A stretch of 64,000 nucleotides of DNA, taken from Carnobacterium jeotgali MS3 (GTDB lineage Bacteria; Bacillota; Bacilli; Lactobacillales; Carnobacteriaceae). This document shows, in pieces, positions 63,407 to 64,000 of the stretch. The stretch lies in assembly GCF_000745125.1 (NCBI RefSeq), contig NZ_JQNF01000010.1, positions 124,001-188,000 of the forward strand, given 5' to 3'. The notes beneath the pieces are model-generated. The model was not told the origin of the DNA, made no database searches, and saw nothing but the letters and a program-made list of their open reading frames with translations. Made by a program: the position numbers and the translations under genes. Position 1 is the stretch's first letter. Each line of letters starts with the position of its first letter.

Positions 63407-64000
63407 TTACGAAGCAAATTCAAATCATTTGTTTGATATGGTGGGTATTGTTTTTGGCTATTGAAAGGCAAAATATTTTCATAATCCATCTTCAAATAAC
63501 TAAAAGTAGCTAGACTAGCCATTCCATGATAGCGCCCAAAACCACTTGCTCCGACTCCACCAAAAGGACTATGTGAGCTGACAGCATGTAAAATTACTTG
63601 ATTTAAACTGAACGCTCCTGAACGCAATTCTCTTTTCAAAAATTGACTAGTTTCTTTATCTTTACTGAACACATATACAGCTAACGGATCAGGATAATCT
63701 TTCAATTGATGAACTAAGGTTGTTAAATCGGTATAAGGAATAATTGGCAAAATTGGACCGAATATTTCTTCTTGTAAAATCGAACTATCCATTGGAATAT
63801 CGGTTAATAGTGTTGGTTCAATAAATCGATTAGCAGTATCTACATGCCCACCATAATAGATTTTTCCTTGTTCCAAATAATTCTTTAATTTTTCAACTTG
63901 TTTATCATGAACAATCCGGCCGAAATTCGAATGGTGAATCGGTTGAGTTCCATAGAATGTTTTGATTTGATCAGTCGCTAGTTGGAGAAATTTAGTGTAA
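63385..64000 (-). CDS. Aldehyde dehydrogenase, C-terminal part (probable diaponeurosporenal dehydrogenase)
   Basis: The frame is open to the window edge, so the 5' part is missing; about 205 residues are visible. It includes HHSNFGRIVHDKQVEKL, EEIFGPILPII (the NAD-fold glutamate region) and SPFGGVGASGFGRYHG near the C-terminus, typical of class 3-like aldehyde dehydrogenases. In staphyloxanthin synthesis an AldH oxidises diaponeurosporenal to the acid used by CrtQ. The overlap with crtQ supports that role. crtM/crtN/crtP would lie upstream, outside the window. Confidence 0.88.
   Translation of the reverse strand, partial: YTKFLQLATDQIKTFYGTQPIHHSNFGRIVHDKQVEKLKNYLEQGKIYYGGHVDTANRFIEPTLLTDIPMDSSILQEEIFGPILPIIPYTDLTTLVHQLKDYPDPLAVYVFSKDKETSQFLKRELRSGAFSLNQVILHAVSSHSPFGGVGASGFGRYHGMASLATFSYLKMDYENILPFNSQKQYPPYQTNDLNLLRKWRRWLF

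Overview
The window is chromosomal DNA from a low-G+C Gram-positive bacterium. Strong AGGAGG-type ribosome binding sites, frequent TTG/GTG starts, U-rich hairpin terminators, fused substrate-binding/permease glutamine transporters, PepC, a YkpA-type ABC-F protein and a FakeRT-free C30-carotenoid (crtO/crtQ) cluster together suggest Lactobacillales, most probably Carnobacterium or a close relative. That placement is inference from gene content, not from a marker gene. About 45 protein genes are visible; no rRNA, tRNA, prophage or CRISPR array was seen.

Layout. 1-13 kb: the end of a Ca-type P-ATPase, a DnaQ-like exonuclease, two closely related glnHP-glnQ amino acid ABC transporters (2.2-4.4 and 10.9-13.1 kb) and housekeeping genes between them (tsaE, pta, ung, a Cof-type HAD phosphatase, small YvrJ-like and LURP-one-like proteins, two GNAT acetyltransferases). 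13-23 kb: a huge YhgE/Pip membrane protein with an Rrf2 regulator, divergent from two HesB/IscA-like paralogues; then uvrC, a secreted 3D-domain protein, a nucleoside deoxyribosyltransferase and brnQ. 23-25.2 kb: a group IIC intron with a broken reverse transcriptase, sitting against a terminator, followed by the first copy of an unusual repeat. 25.2-44.2 kb: an amino acid SBP/permease pair without its own ATPase, a D-2-hydroxyacid dehydrogenase, an unrecognised 346-residue protein, dps, ykpA, a GGDEF/EAL pair, a DbpA-type helicase, asparaginase, acyl-ACP thioesterase, a heterodimeric multidrug ABC exporter, two GT8 glycosyltransferases and a papain-like protein. 44.2-64 kb: second repeat copy, sbcDC, a one-carbon folate operon (fhs-fchA-MTHFS), a dicarboxylate symporter, third repeat copy, an HrtBA-like exporter with a TetR regulator, pepC, a copYAZ copper operon, a decayed motB fragment and the end of a C30 carotenoid operon (aldehyde dehydrogenase, crtQ, crtO).

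The strongest unexplained signal is a dispersed, roughly 220-bp element present in three full copies (24930-25152 plus strand, 44179-44400 minus strand, 53830-54031 plus strand). Copies A and B have TAGTGT...ACACTA terminal inverted repeats. All three keep a core of about 155 nt that folds into a long closing stem plus at least two internal hairpins. The copies differ in sequence, but many differences in the stems are compensatory; one 9-bp stem is complete in all three with paired changes at several positions. Three short loci (about 2002-2053, 27060-27131, 29311-29351) look like remnants that kept the ends and lost the core. This is either a MITE-like mobile element carrying a constrained nucleic-acid structure or a multicopy structured RNA. 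I do not recognise it as a named family.
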